Positions 20,301-31,700 of a DNA stretch of 51,611 nucleotides are shown piece after piece (position 1 is the stretch's first letter; each line of letters begins with the position of its first letter). This stretch comes from Brachionus koreanus (Eukaryota; Rotifera; Eurotatoria; Ploima; Brachionidae). The notes beneath the pieces are model-generated. The model did not search any database. It had not been told where the DNA came from and saw only the letters and a program-made list of their open reading frames with translations. A program made the position numbers and the translations under genes. The DNA is taken from assembly GCA_016987375.1 (NCBI GenBank), contig PJRA01000198.1, positions 1,704,137-1,755,747 of the forward strand, in the 5' to 3' direction.

Positions 20301-23154
20301 AACAACATTGTTGTTTACAAACCCATGAGAAACAAATCGGCGTTTTGTAACAAGTTCTTTTCAAATAAAGTGCTTTACCTAAAAATTTCCTAGTCACGTA
20401 CACAATTCTCCCACACACACATTAACCCATACACATTAAACAAATATTAGTATTTAGCATTCAAAAAATACATTAATACCTCTAATTTAATTAATATTCT
20501 TTTGATTTTAAAATGACTTGAGTAAATATTGAGAAAAAAAAAGTCTTTTGAGTGCGCTCTTAAAACAAAAATCACTTAAATTATCAAGATCATTTTTAGT
20601 GTTTATGATGAGAGAACGACTTTGCGAGTCGGTCTTTTCTCTTTGCTAATCCCTTAATGACATGTTAAATTTAAAATAAATTAACTTTACGTGCTGACTT
20701 TAATTATATAAGTTGAAAGAGAAAAGTATTATACAATAAAGCGCACAAGCCTCAAGAGTGCGCGCTCTATAAAATTCTAAGCCAGGTGCATTTGAATGGA
20801 ATTTAAAATTTATTCTACTGGGCTTAAAATGTTTAGTTTAGCTCTATTTACCTGCCTAAATAGCTGTGTTCTATCGGTTTAACAATCAAAGCATTCTTTG
20901 AAATAGTTTTGTACGGGGTGTTTAATTTTAATTTTAAACGAAAACAAAAACTACTTCCTGATAATTAAACTCGACCTAAATACTTTTAAAGATTTTCTCT
21001 ATTGTCACCAAAAATCAATTGCATGCGCGCTAGATCAAACGATCTGGCCTTCACATTCGATTAATTTATCGTTCAAGCAAAAATATTTCTTAGCACACAT
21101 CCGCGCTTAACTTTTTTTTTTCTCATTTCTAATTTAATTATGCCCGAATCTTAGATAAGATAATTCTGTGCTTAATTCAAATTGACAGTTCATTAAAATT
21201 CACTTATCTTTTCTAATTTGAGGCTATTAAAATGTTTATTTAAATTTATTCTTATCTTATGGGTCTTTTATCCAGCGAAATGATTTTATGTGCCGGTTTA
21301 CATCCGTCTGGTAAACGTCAAAACTAATAAGCAAAAAGCTTATTTCTTATATTTATTTAAAATAATTTTAAAATGCATAATCGCATCCTGATAATCATCA
21401 AATATTTTCCACTAAAGACAAATATCAAAACAATCCACAAATAAATGACAATATTGCAATATTGATATATTTGTTGACAGTGTTACCAAACTTTTTTTCG
21501 AAATTTATCACCACCAAGAAAAAACCATTATTGAAGTTTCGTTTTGACGTGACCCTTCTTTGTCAATGCTAGATAATTCTGGTAGCAATGCTCTTTCAAT
21601 TATTTAGAATATCTTGAAAGTATTCAACCTATCTCTGTCCTTGGTCTCTTTCAGTTGTTAATGCACGATCTTTGTCTTTCACTAAAGTTGTTCTTCTCTG
21701 TAAGGAGCCTCACATATCGCATTTGTGATCTTGTGTATTATAATTTAAAGGTCCCATTTTAATATGACTTTTATACTAACACACTGGTTTATATAATTTC
21801 TTTTGTCTCGTCTTACTCCTTTCTTCACAAGGTTGTTTTTTACAATCATAATAATGATAAATTAAACATTTTTTAATTCAGAATTATCATTAATAATCTT
21901 TGTTAAATTGATCAAGTAAATTTTAGTTCTTTTTTGATCTTTGATTATGTTTTGATCGAGAGTTGTGCAATTTGCCGTTTGAGACCAAAGCATGCTCTCA
22001 AGCAAAACTGTAATGTTAAACAAGAATGTGCTGAACAAGTCATGCATCACTTTTTGTCGGCAAAATTATGCAACAGGAGTCTTGTTTTGACCGAGTCACG
22101 TTCTTTCCCTTATTAGGCCTAAGAGCTCGTCGTCTAAAATCAAGTGCCATATGAACGCGAACAAACAAAAATGTATGATTTTTTCTTTGCGGCTTGTTTT
22201 AGCCACAATGCAAATATTTGCTAGTAATTGAGATTGATAGAACTAAGTTAAATATTTAGCAAAATATGCATATCAATCATGTATCGGGTTTTTGATACCA
22301 ACGAAAAGAACATTTTGCTAGAGTACTAATATTCACCTTAATCTGCTAATTAGCTTATTCGAGTTTTGTACACTTTTTTCATTTTTGTTTTAAGCATTTG
22401 CCGACATTGGATTGTTTATTTTGAAATTGAGATTCAATCGTTTTTGTTTTGAGACTGTAAAATCTTGCTATTTCTGGACTCTGGCCTATTAGTAATGCTT
22501 ATTTGAAAGCACAGCTTGATCAAGTGCCGAAAATTATCTATTCATAATTTATCTATTAATCTTAAATCCACAAATTCGGCCCTTACGCTAAATGATCATT
22601 TTGTCGATTCCGAAAAATGATAAAAAATTATGCAATCTAAAAATTTTAATTCCATTACGCCGACCCAATCAACCAAAATAGTCTTTTAAGTCAATTTTAT
22701 CTCTTTAGGAAACATTTTTGCATTTTTCATTCAAACATCCATAAATAACTGCGTCTCTGTGTGCAGCCCAGCTTAGCTAACAAGATTAATTCTATAATAT
22801 TTCACTAAAAAGAAAAAATTTACTTGAATAAAAAACTATTTTGATCATTAAATAGATCTATCTTGGAGAAGCTTGTGCCAAATAAGTTTCAATATTCAAA
22901 CATCTTTAAAGTCATTAAATAAAATTAAAATTATTGCAGATTTTGATTTAAAGTTTTTAGCAAACTCCAATTATACAGCATAAACTATTAAAATTTGAAA
23001 AAATAACAATGAAAAAAATTTTTTTTTCAATTTCAAATAATTTTATTTGGAAATAATTTACAAAAAAAAATTAAATTAAAATATACAAAATCACTGTTCC
23101 GCTAAATTTAGGTAAATAAAAGAAAAAAAATAATTTCTAAATTGGGCTTAGATT
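17344..23154. other. Gene-free region 3' of the Hes gene
   Basis: About 5.8 kb with no convincing coding sequence; the 60-residue frames near 21900-22100 look like chance. It differs from the TE-filled flanks in having several patches of higher GC and more complex sequence, e.g. 18115-18310, 20158-20350, 20611-20642 (a hairpin), 21000-21080 and 21960-22160. I recognise no TE family. In animals, long non-coding flanks of a developmental repressor often hold enhancers, so these patches are candidates, without direct evidence. A polyadenylation signal for Hes (AATAAA on the minus strand) lies near 23040. Confidence 0.5.
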
Positions 23155-23880
23155 CTACCATGGTCGCCATACCATGTCACAGCTTGAATTAGACATTGAC
23201 ATATTTGATTCTAGATCACATTTTTTGCTTGACACTGGCGATGAGCATTGTGATAGAGCAGGCGAAGAACTAGCGGACAAATTTTGTACATCATAAGTGT
23301 TTTCAGACTCGTACGGTGAGCTGGGTTGTACATTGACATTAATGCAACTGTCTAAACTGGAGCATGAACCTCCGAATTTAGTGTTTTGCTGGTAAAAGAG
23401 TGAAGTTTCATCAGCTGATTCTTTTTTATCAGGCGAAGCTCGATTGTACGAATAAGGCGAGTATCTGTGCGATTTAGATTTTTTGCTCTCATTTGACTTG
23501 GGCGTATAGCTAGTGGCGACTTCCATGTACCGCTGCGACATGTGACTGAGCATTCTTGATTTGAAATCATCTCGAACGCCCGGCAATACGTTCAAATAGT
23601 TTTGAAACTCGGCCAAGCACTGCTGATAAGCCATGACATAATAGGTTTGATAGTTTGTATCTTGGGCAGCATTTGGTCGAGTCATGTTGCGCATGTACGC
23701 CACAGCCATTTCGAGTATTTCGGCCTTTTCCATTTTTTGATAGCGCGCTTTGTCGTCTGATTGTGACATAATTTCCTTAAGCTCGTCCAAACATCTATTG
23801 ATGCGGTCTCGCCGTTTTTTTTCAACGCAAGTTTTGGCTAATTTTCGATTTTGAATAGCAATCTCGTCCATAGAAGACAT
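23155..23880 (-). CDS. Hes/hairy-type bHLH-Orange transcriptional repressor
   Basis: A single-exon gene of 241 residues. Domains in order: a bHLH at residues 11-66 (basic region NRKLAKTCVEKKRRDRIN, helix 2 KAEILEMAVAYMRNM), an Orange domain at about 80-120 (YYVMAYQQCLAEFQNYL, then FKSRMLSHMSQRYME), a Ser-rich linker, and the C-terminal WRPW that recruits Groucho/TLE co-repressors. Proteins of this family bind N-box/E-box DNA as dimers in the nucleus and often act downstream of Notch. Odd: the proline that defines the Hes basic region is Thr17 here (KT instead of KP), although WRPW is intact; Hey proteins have Gly at that site and lack WRPW. Most animal Hes genes have introns; this one has none in its coding region. 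Start codon choice is supported by the bHLH beginning ten residues in. Family assignment is secure; orthology within it is not. Confidence 0.95.
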   Translation of the reverse strand: MSSMDEIAIQNRKLAKTCVEKKRRDRINRCLDELKEIMSQSDDKARYQKMEKAEILEMAVAYMRNMTRPNAAQDTNYQTYYVMAYQQCLAEFQNYLNVLPGVRDDFKSRMLSHMSQRYMEVATSYTPKSNESKKSKSHRYSPYSYNRASPDKKESADETSLFYQQNTKFGGSCSSLDSCINVNVQPSSPYESENTYDVQNLSASSSPALSQCSSPVSSKKCDLESNMSMSNSSCDMVWRPW

Positions 23881-24140
23881 TCTTCAATACTAGAGTTTTA
23901 CTTTTGTTTCTCTAAAAGTATAAGAAAATTTTGATTAAGTATTTATAGCAAAAAGTATGTGCGGGTAGAATAGGCTTGATTTTGATGGGCCAATAAAATT
24001 TTTTGCCCAATCAAAGCTCGATGATCTCACAGGCGAAATACTCCTAGCTAATCATATTAGAGATTTACATGCGATTCAAAATAGAGTAAACATTGAGAGC
24101 GTGGCTAAGCGAATTGTTCTCTAGGCCCCTCCTCCAAATC
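23881..24140 (-). promoter_or_regulatory. Probable Hes promoter
   Basis: On the minus strand a good TATA box (CTATAAATAC, around 23939-23948) lies about 60 bp before the start codon. Two CCAAT motifs on the plus strand (23990 and 24007) lie further upstream. TGTGAGAT (minus, 24024-24031) fits the loose Su(H)/CSL consensus expected near Notch-responsive Hes genes; one such match can arise by chance. The block is less AT-rich than its surroundings to about 24140. Confidence 0.5.
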
Positions 24141-24277
24141 CTAGCCAAATTCTAATACGCTCGAAATTAATAATTATTTATCCGATTTATTCCTTATCTT
24201 AAAAAAATACTTGCAATTATCAGAGCATTAAATTTGGAACGAAAAGTCTAACGGATTCTATCTGCTAACTCCTGCGA

Positions 24278-24300
24278 ATCATCATCATCATCATCATCAC
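24278..24300. repeat. (ATC)n microsatellite
   Basis: About seven tandem ATC units, not within a recognised gene. Confidence 0.9.
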
Positions 24301-25310
24301 CAGAGAGTAATACCTATAAAAAATTAATTATTTTCCAGGGTTTTGAGAAGCCTTGCGAATAAATGAAATTTTTCGAATTCTCGTCGTGTCTTATCTTTTA
24401 CCTGTAATTCAATTTACTCATCCAAAAGTCTTCTATTTTTATAGCACAATGAGAAATCTTATTATCTTCATATAAACAAGTGAGTTAATTGAGAAAATAA
24501 AGCTTACTGAGAAAGGTGATTCGAATTTGTTAGAATCACTACTTTATAGAAATTCTTTGATTTGCCTATCCGAAAAGTTCGCTACGAAACAAATTATCAT
24601 GCGCTTCTCATTTTTGATTCTATTCTACTTTGATTTATAATATTCGATACTAAATTCTGTATTTCATCTTAAAAAAGCTCACACAAACAAAAAATTTCTT
24701 CAATTTGATTTTAAATTTAAAACATTTTTTTATTTTCAAAAATTATGCTTCGATGCAAAACCAAGAGAAATGGTCCTAAATTCTTAGCTTAATCGAATCT
24801 ATATAGTATGTCTAGCTTTTTGGCATGATTAGGATTAAAAGTTTTAAAAAGTTCATTCAAAAAAAAATTATATATACTTTAGTCACGTGATTTGAGGCTA
24901 AATTTTTCAGATATTTTAGTTTAAAATTAATTAATATTAAAAAAATTTTGAAGATAACAATTTAGAATAAATTTCAAATTAAGCAATAATGAACTTTAGA
25001 GAGCTACAATTAAATATCTACATAGTTGTTAATTTCTTATTGAAATTAGCCAAAACTTAGGAGAAAAATACTTCAAGCTAGTTTGTAATTCAATGCTAAA
25101 TTTAATTGTAATTAATATAATGTGTATGTATCGTATATCATTAACTTGAAATTAACTAATAAAGAGATGATTAATAACATTGACAATTAATCTTGTCAAT
25201 GTGACCCTTGCTCTATTGATAACAATTATAAACAAAAAAAAATTTTTTCTAAATATTTAAAATTTTGCTATTAAATAATTTAGCAATTAATTTGGAGAAT
25301 AGTTTATTTC

Positions 25311-25332
25311 AGAGAGAGAGAGAGAGAGAGAG
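25311..25332. repeat. (AG)11 microsatellite
   Basis: Uninterrupted dinucleotide run. No coding context. Confidence 0.95.
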
Positions 25333-25929
25333 TTGTATTTGACGTGGTCATAATTCATTTTGACTAATAAAATGACATCATGTATGTACAAAAACTTGCA
25401 TTCTCTTGTTTATAAAATTAGTGTTTGCCTCTCGCGTTAAATTACTCGTCCATCCGAGTAAGTTCTCACGACAATTTAAGTTGTATCTTGTAAACAAGCT
25501 TAGATACTACCTTAGAGATTTCAAAATGCTACATACAGACAGATATATCATAAATAAATCAAGTGTGAAAAACACACAAATTTGAACATTTTAATTTTTA
25601 TTTGTATTTATGATTTCTTAATTAATTGACGATGCATTTCTCATGATATCGTATATCTGGAGCGCCAAGTGCGCTCTGATACAGGCACTTTATTGGCCAA
25701 TGACACTCTAATTTACATTGCTAGTTTTGATTGAGAAATATGCACAAACATTTGAATAGATAAAATCTGAACTGCTCTAGCTTAGAATAGACCCTTTGTT
25801 TTCTCTCGATCTTTGCATTAATCTAAGATCTGTTTAGTGTTTAGTGTTGTCAAGTTTAGTAATTTTTTTTCTCATTAAAATTCCTTCAAATTGCTCACAG
25901 CAGCATCACTTTGCTAAGCTCGTATTAGA

Positions 25930-26121
25930 TCACTTGTAAGGATTGTTGTAATTTTGGGCAAAGATGACTTGTGTCCAACAGATGGGTGATTTGAGTTTGC
26001 ACAAACACTCGGCACGTTTCAACCCAGTAGTGCCTATGAGAATAGTACAATAAACATGACAAATGTAGAAAATCTTTTGTTTGCGATCATCTGCTGTTTT
26101 CAAAATATTTATTAAATTCAA
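25930..26121 (-). CDS. Possible cysteine-rich secreted exon, unrecognised
   Basis: A 63-residue minus-strand frame with a hydrophobic stretch (FYICHVYCTILIGTTG) followed by a Cys-rich part (AECLCKLKSPICWTQVIF). The order resembles a signal peptide followed by a CxC start of a secreted domain. Composition is less AT-rich than its neighbours. A possible donor (CAA|GTGATC) lies at the 3' end. Further down the minus strand, after CTAG near 25735, a short open piece (QCKLECHWPIKCLYQSALG) is also Cys-rich and could be a second exon. No family is recognised and both pieces may be chance. Confidence 0.25.
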   Translation of the reverse strand: MNLINILKTADDRKQKIFYICHVYCTILIGTTGLKRAECLCKLKSPICWTQVIFAQNYNNPYK

Positions 26122-28977
26122 TAAAGTAAAAAAATTTGAAACATAATCGCGTTTGATCTTTTGTCGAATGCCTCAAATTTCCTACCTATTGTTGCATGAA
26201 AATAAAATAAAAATTTCTCAAATAAAAAAATATAAAAAAAAAAACAAACTTTATCTTTATTGTTCGCAGGTATTCTTGAAATAATGGTCGTAAATTTTGA
26301 TTTAATCTTCCGCTCCAAACAGTTTAACTGTGTCAAGTGCTTTATGGAATATGTCAAAGGGGGAAATTGCGGATTATTTAAATCCAGAGGGGGCAATGAA
26401 TTTTAGAAAAAAAAATATTTATAGCACGCCGAATTCTAAACTTTTGATCCATTTAAAATTTATCTGATAATTTCGTTGTACAAAAGTATAAATTGGACTA
26501 ATTTATTTATTTATCAAAATTTATTAAGAGATATATTTGTTTTATGTTGCTAGTAGCAAGTTGTTTTTTGCTACAATCATAAACACTAAACTCATGCGAA
26601 CACCTAATTTGTTTTAAGAAAAAAAAAAAGAAGAAGATATATTTGATATAAATGATAATGCTTTTATTTTCAAGTTAATTTGAATTTTAAAACTCTAAGT
26701 CCGCGAGTAAAACGAAAAAGCACCTTTAATCTTTATTTTGTTTAAAGCCATGTAAACATTTATTGATTACCCATTGCTTCTTCTAGACATTCATTTATGT
26801 TTTAATTCATTTAGCTGTTGGTAAATCAATCAATTGAGCATTGAATTGTTCTAGATTGAACGATATAAAATATTTTAATTTGGCTAAATGTTTTAAAAAT
26901 TTCAAATAGCTCAACAATCAAAGTATTAACATACCAAGCGCTAATCTTGACAGAATTTCAAATGCCTAAAAACAAATAACACTTGCCGAATTACCTATTG
27001 TGACATAGCGACATCTTTTTCGATGTCACTGGCTTTGTAAACTAGCTAAACCATAATCGTTTTAGTTAACATGAAATTTTTGATAAATATCTTTAATATT
27101 TAAATGTTGTGTTAAATTGAAAATTTCTTTAAAATTTTGTTAAATTCTAGAATTGAATTTTAATGTGGCTAATTGAAAAAATTTGGGTTTTGTGAAATTT
27201 GGTACAAAAAAATGCTAAAAAAGCTCAGAAATTTTTTTACTTGAAGGTTTTAATTAGTTTCGTAAGCCCAACAAAGTGCAACATTCTTAGTTAGATCGTA
27301 AGTCTAAGTAGGCTAATGATGTGCAAGGTCTCTGTAAAATGTATTATAGCCAAATTTGCTCAATTTTAAATTGTGCAAAATTTGCAGAGTTTAAACGCAG
27401 ATTGTTGATAATAGCGCAACTTTGAATGTTGCATCATGTTGCATTTACAGAAATTGCTTTTGACTTATAACTTATGAAAAGTTATATGAATTTTTAACAT
27501 TTTGTTATGTTAAATTTACCTATTGTTCTAAATTTCACAAAAAATAATGTTTAGTTAAAATTTAAATATATTCTTGTAGTCTGTTATTTTAGAGAAAAGA
27601 ATGTATGTTGGATTTTATAAAATTTCCACTTGTAAATTTAGAATTTTATAAAAAAATTTTCTAATACCATGCACCCTATAGATCTGACTTTTATAATTTA
27701 AAATCTAAAATGAATTGAATATTCAATTAATTGAGGACAATTTAATTAAAAGATCAATTTATTTTATGGGCAACTTATTTATTTTAAATTTAATAATGAA
27801 TAGAATTCAAATTTAAAATATTTAAATAGCTTAAACAGGCAACATAGAATTTATGATAAAATTTCAATATTTCGAAAATGTTCAAAATATTTTAAGTGCA
27901 TAATTTTATGTTTTTTTTTCAATTTAAAAAAAAATATAGAACATGACTGTTTTTTTAGCGCATCTAATTACACATTTAGTAAGTTTTGGGCATTATTGAA
28001 AATATAATGAAACTTTTACTTTGCTTTTAACTTTTGAATTGAATTTGAAAAAAGCTTTTTCCAAGTTAGAAAACTTTATCTTTAAAAAACATCTTAAACA
28101 ATAATCATCGTTTTATATCAAAAGGTCAGAAATTATTTTATTCAAAAAGAAAACAAGTATTTTATAGAATAATAACTATTAATTATTTCATGTAAATTTT
28201 TTTAATTAAATTTTCTCTGACGAAATAAAAAATTAAACTTGATAGTGAAAACTTTTACAACGACTCAAACAGCACTTGGATTTGATTTTTAAAAAAATAT
28301 CTCAAGCATTGAATATTTTGTCGATGATAAATAATTATATTATTAAAAAAATATAAAAGCACTAAATTAAAGTTTTTATATAAGATCTGTTTTTAAGTAA
28401 ATATTTGAAATATTAACTGAAATTTTAGAAATGAACATAAAGTGTTCCTCTATTTAATTATTTAAAATTTTCATCTTAAAAGTTCTACCTCAAGATAATA
28501 TTGAAAAGATGTTAGCAGCAAAAAAAGAGGCTTAAAAAATAGATGAAAAAAAATGGAAAATATGTGATTAAATAATGTGAAATATTCAATCACATTAAAA
28601 AAGATTTTAATAAAGTTAGATCATTATTTCAAACATTATTTATTTGGTATTTTAAAGAAGTTATTTAAAACTCGAAATTATTTAGTATCTGAAGGAGCTT
28701 TAAAAACCCGGTTTTAATGATAAATAGAAAATAATTTATAGATCGAATTAGCCAAAGTAAAATTTTGATCAAATTTCATTTTTCAAAAATGATCAGTACA
28801 TTTAAAATGCGCAATTAAATTTCAATGTATTTTTAGAAATAGCAATCCTTTTTCAAAGTCTTAAAAACAAAGCTTTGAAATGTTTTAAAAATCTGTGATG
28901 AAATTTAAATGCCGTTTAAAATGCTTTGATCATTTTAGAAAAAAGAAATTAGATAAAAAATTAATTGGATTAAATGA

Positions 28978-29560
28978 GTGTTTCTTCAAAAGGCAGTAAA
29001 CAGAATCATTGAGTACTGTAAAAAGTGGGGATTTAAAATCAACGAAATGAAAGCCTGTTATACAACATTTACCAGACCGAGGCTTCGGAAAAAATATGAG
29101 AAAACATATGAATTGAAAATAAAGATCGGCAACTCCAAAATTCCTCTTGAGCCAAATCCAACATTCCTTGAAATAAAATTAGACCCCAAAATCAATTTCA
29201 AAGAACGTTTGAAGGTTATCAATTTTAAACACATCGATGACAGAGATTAATGATTGAGCTGCTAGTCTTTTTTCAAAATTTATCGCCACCAAAAAAACAT
29301 GAATTAATAGACAGAGAGATCGAAAATCCCAACAGAAATAACCTGAAGTACAAAACCTCCTTGGAATCAGTTCTAACTACAAGTGATAAAAATATCTTAA
29401 TTTTGTAATTTTAACCCTAAATGATAATCTATTTTTTTCTCTAATTGTACATAAACACAAATATAATTTTATTTTTTTTTCTAATAAGATACGAAAATGA
29501 ATGAGAAGAAGACGCTGCCATTTGGAACTGGCCTAGAAAAACTTTTCTAAAATTATTTTT
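28978..29560 (+). mobile_element. LINE 3' fragment with partial reverse transcriptase
   Basis: A 90-residue open frame (28978-29250) includes LQKAVNRIIEYCKKWGFKIN and IKLDPKINFKE, typical of the reverse transcriptase thumb-side region of non-LTR retrotransposons, downstream of the catalytic block. After a deletion, a short piece (ELIDREIENPNRNNLKYKTS) and a less AT-rich tail (AAGAAGACGCTGCCATTTGG, about 29503) continue to about 29560. The 5' portion is missing, as is usual for dead-on-arrival LINE copies. Confidence 0.75.
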
Positions 29561-29604
29561 AAATAAATAGAAAAAAAACTAATTTTTAAATAAAATAAGA
29601 AAAC

Positions 29605-30456
29605 GGATCGTCCAAGCACCTGGACAGCTGCAAGGAAGAAAAAAATGAAAAGATTGACTAATAACCGAACTGGAGTGAGTCAAAGACGTCTAGCTAGGAA
29701 ATTTTCTGTCCACCAAAGAGCAGTTGGTCGAAAATTGGTATAACTGATAATTGGTAATTGGAAAAAATGGGTATAACATATCGAAAACTTGAAAAAACGC
29801 CAAAATATAGTGTCGTACAGTTTGAAAAAGCAAAGCACTTGAGCGCAAAACTTTCAAATATGCTATATTGCTCACCATGTTCACTTATTTTGGACGACAA
29901 ACAATACTTTACTTTTTCGGGAGACAACATGCCGGGAAATGCCAGATATTACACAAATAACAAGTCTTCTTGTCTGGACAGTGTTTGCTTTGCTGGAAAA
30001 GAGAAGTTTCCAAAGAAGGTGTTGGTTTGGATAGCCATATCCGATCAAAGCCATTTTTTCGACCATTAAAGTCGGTTGCCATCAATTCCGATTTATTCAT
30101 AAGTATCATCGAGACTTTGACTATGTTTTTACAAGACATCAACTAACCAAATGATCTTCAAGCATGTCCAATTGAGAATTTTTGGGATTGTTTAAGTGAG
30201 AAAGTAGGAGTTTGGCAAGCCGAAATGAGTTGAAGTTGAAGGAATTCGACTTAAATTTTGTTAAATCGCTAATGGCGGGTGTCAAAGCAAAGCTCAGACA
30301 AAATCGGCAACGTTAAAGTTTTTTCTTTATCTAAAAATCGAAATTCTATTAAAAAATAAATTCTTTACCTTATAAAAAAAGCCATAACTTAATATCATTT
30401 TTGATTTTTGAGTTATTCACTTTTAATTTTTGTCCATTTATTTATGCCTCACCCGT
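29605..30456 (+). mobile_element. Tc1/mariner transposon relic (copy 3)
   Basis: The same family as the copies at 8452 and 15658. Starting near 29645, the frame encodes KRLTNNRTGVSQRRLARKFS, a short insertion near 29730 breaks it, and the largest open piece (29758-30069) runs from MEKMGITYRKLEKTPKYS through LILDDKQYFTFSGDNMPG to VLVWIAISDQ. The rest is frameshifted and the second catalytic Asp region is deleted. The right terminal repeat (TTTTGTCCATTTATTTATGC, then CTCACCCGT, ending 30456) is followed by TA. The left terminal repeat is not clearly visible. Not functional. Confidence 0.85.
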
Positions 30457-31700
30457 TATTTTATGAGAGAAAAAATTATTGTAGAACTATATCTTCCAAG
30501 TTGTCTATTAATTTTCTTCTAAAAACTTTATGAATGTATAATTATGCACAATAGTTGTCTTTGTTCTAACATGTTTTGTTTCACATGAAAAAATGTTTCC
30601 ATTAATTTTTTTATCTAATAGATTTTTATTAAATTGGAAAATTTTTTTTTTTACTCAAGATTAGTAAATAGCTTTGTGATCAATGTTGAAATTCTGTACA
30701 TTCAAGCTTTCTATTTAAAATAATATAAATTAAATCTTTATAGATTTTGTTGAAAAATTTAAAACATTTGATTTATTTAAAATTTAGGCTAAAAATAAAA
30801 AATTTTAAAAAAAATCAAAATTTAAACGATTTATTAAAAAACTGAGTCCATTTTTGAATTTTACACTAAAAAATACATCAGCATGAGATTTTTAAAACCT
30901 TACAGAATGCAAAATTAGATTAAGTTTCTCATTTTTAATGTTTAAAATAAATTGATCTTATTTTTTTAAATTAGAAAACTTAACCTATAAATTGATATTT
31001 ACTTAAAAAATTTTAAAAATTGATTTTAAAAGCTCTCTATCTAATTGCATAAATAACATGGAAAATAAAGATCTTTTTGTGCCTTAATAATATCACTACA
31101 TGTCTTCTATCAAAATATTACAGGAAAAATATCAGCTAATACGCAGAAGTCTTTTATGTTTTAGGGTTTATTAGTCCTTCAAGTAACGATTCTCACTGAA
31201 AATTATTATTGGACTTATTATCCTCTAAAAACGGACTTATCCTTTTAAGATACCCAATATTTTGCTTTTTCAAGACATCTTTCAAAAAAATTAAAATAAA
31301 TTGAGAATTAAAAGTCTTGAATTAAGACCATCTTTATATTAATCTTCGAATATAAATATTAGATTATATATATTATATTTAATTTATTTAAATAGTCGCT
31401 GACTCGAAAGAAACATCTATGAAGATAAAATTATTAAAACTTAATTGAAGATTTTCTAATATTATTGAAAAACTAAGATAGTTTTTTTTTTCAATAAATT
31501 CATATAAGCTTAGTTTAATTCAAAGAAAAAAAAAAATTTTTGAATAAAAAATTATGAAATAAACTAAACGAATTAATATACTATAAAATTATTAATAAAT
31601 TTATTAATTATAAATATTTTATTTTTTGCATTTGGTATTGATTTATATTTATTAATTAAAACATTAGTCTTAATTTTTAATGCTCGCAATAAAGGTGTTT
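30457..31700. other. AT-rich spacer downstream of tektin
   Basis: No open frame of note and no recognised repeat. On the minus strand an AATAAA just below 31660 probably ends the tektin transcript. Confidence 0.45.

Larger units (their letters stand above)
24141..28977. other. Gene-poor region 5' of the Hes gene
   Basis: About 4.8 kb with no confident gene. It contains an (ATC)n run of about seven units at 24278-24300 and an (AG)11 run at 25311-25332. A candidate exon at 25930-26121 is listed separately. From about 26400 onward the sequence is uniformly AT-rich and featureless. Together with the region on the other side it makes Hes the only clear gene in roughly 12 kb. Confidence 0.5.

Noticed and set aside
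21862..22116. Overlapping 60-residue frames on both strands
   Set aside because: No domain, no splice signals, opposite-strand overlap; consistent with chance.
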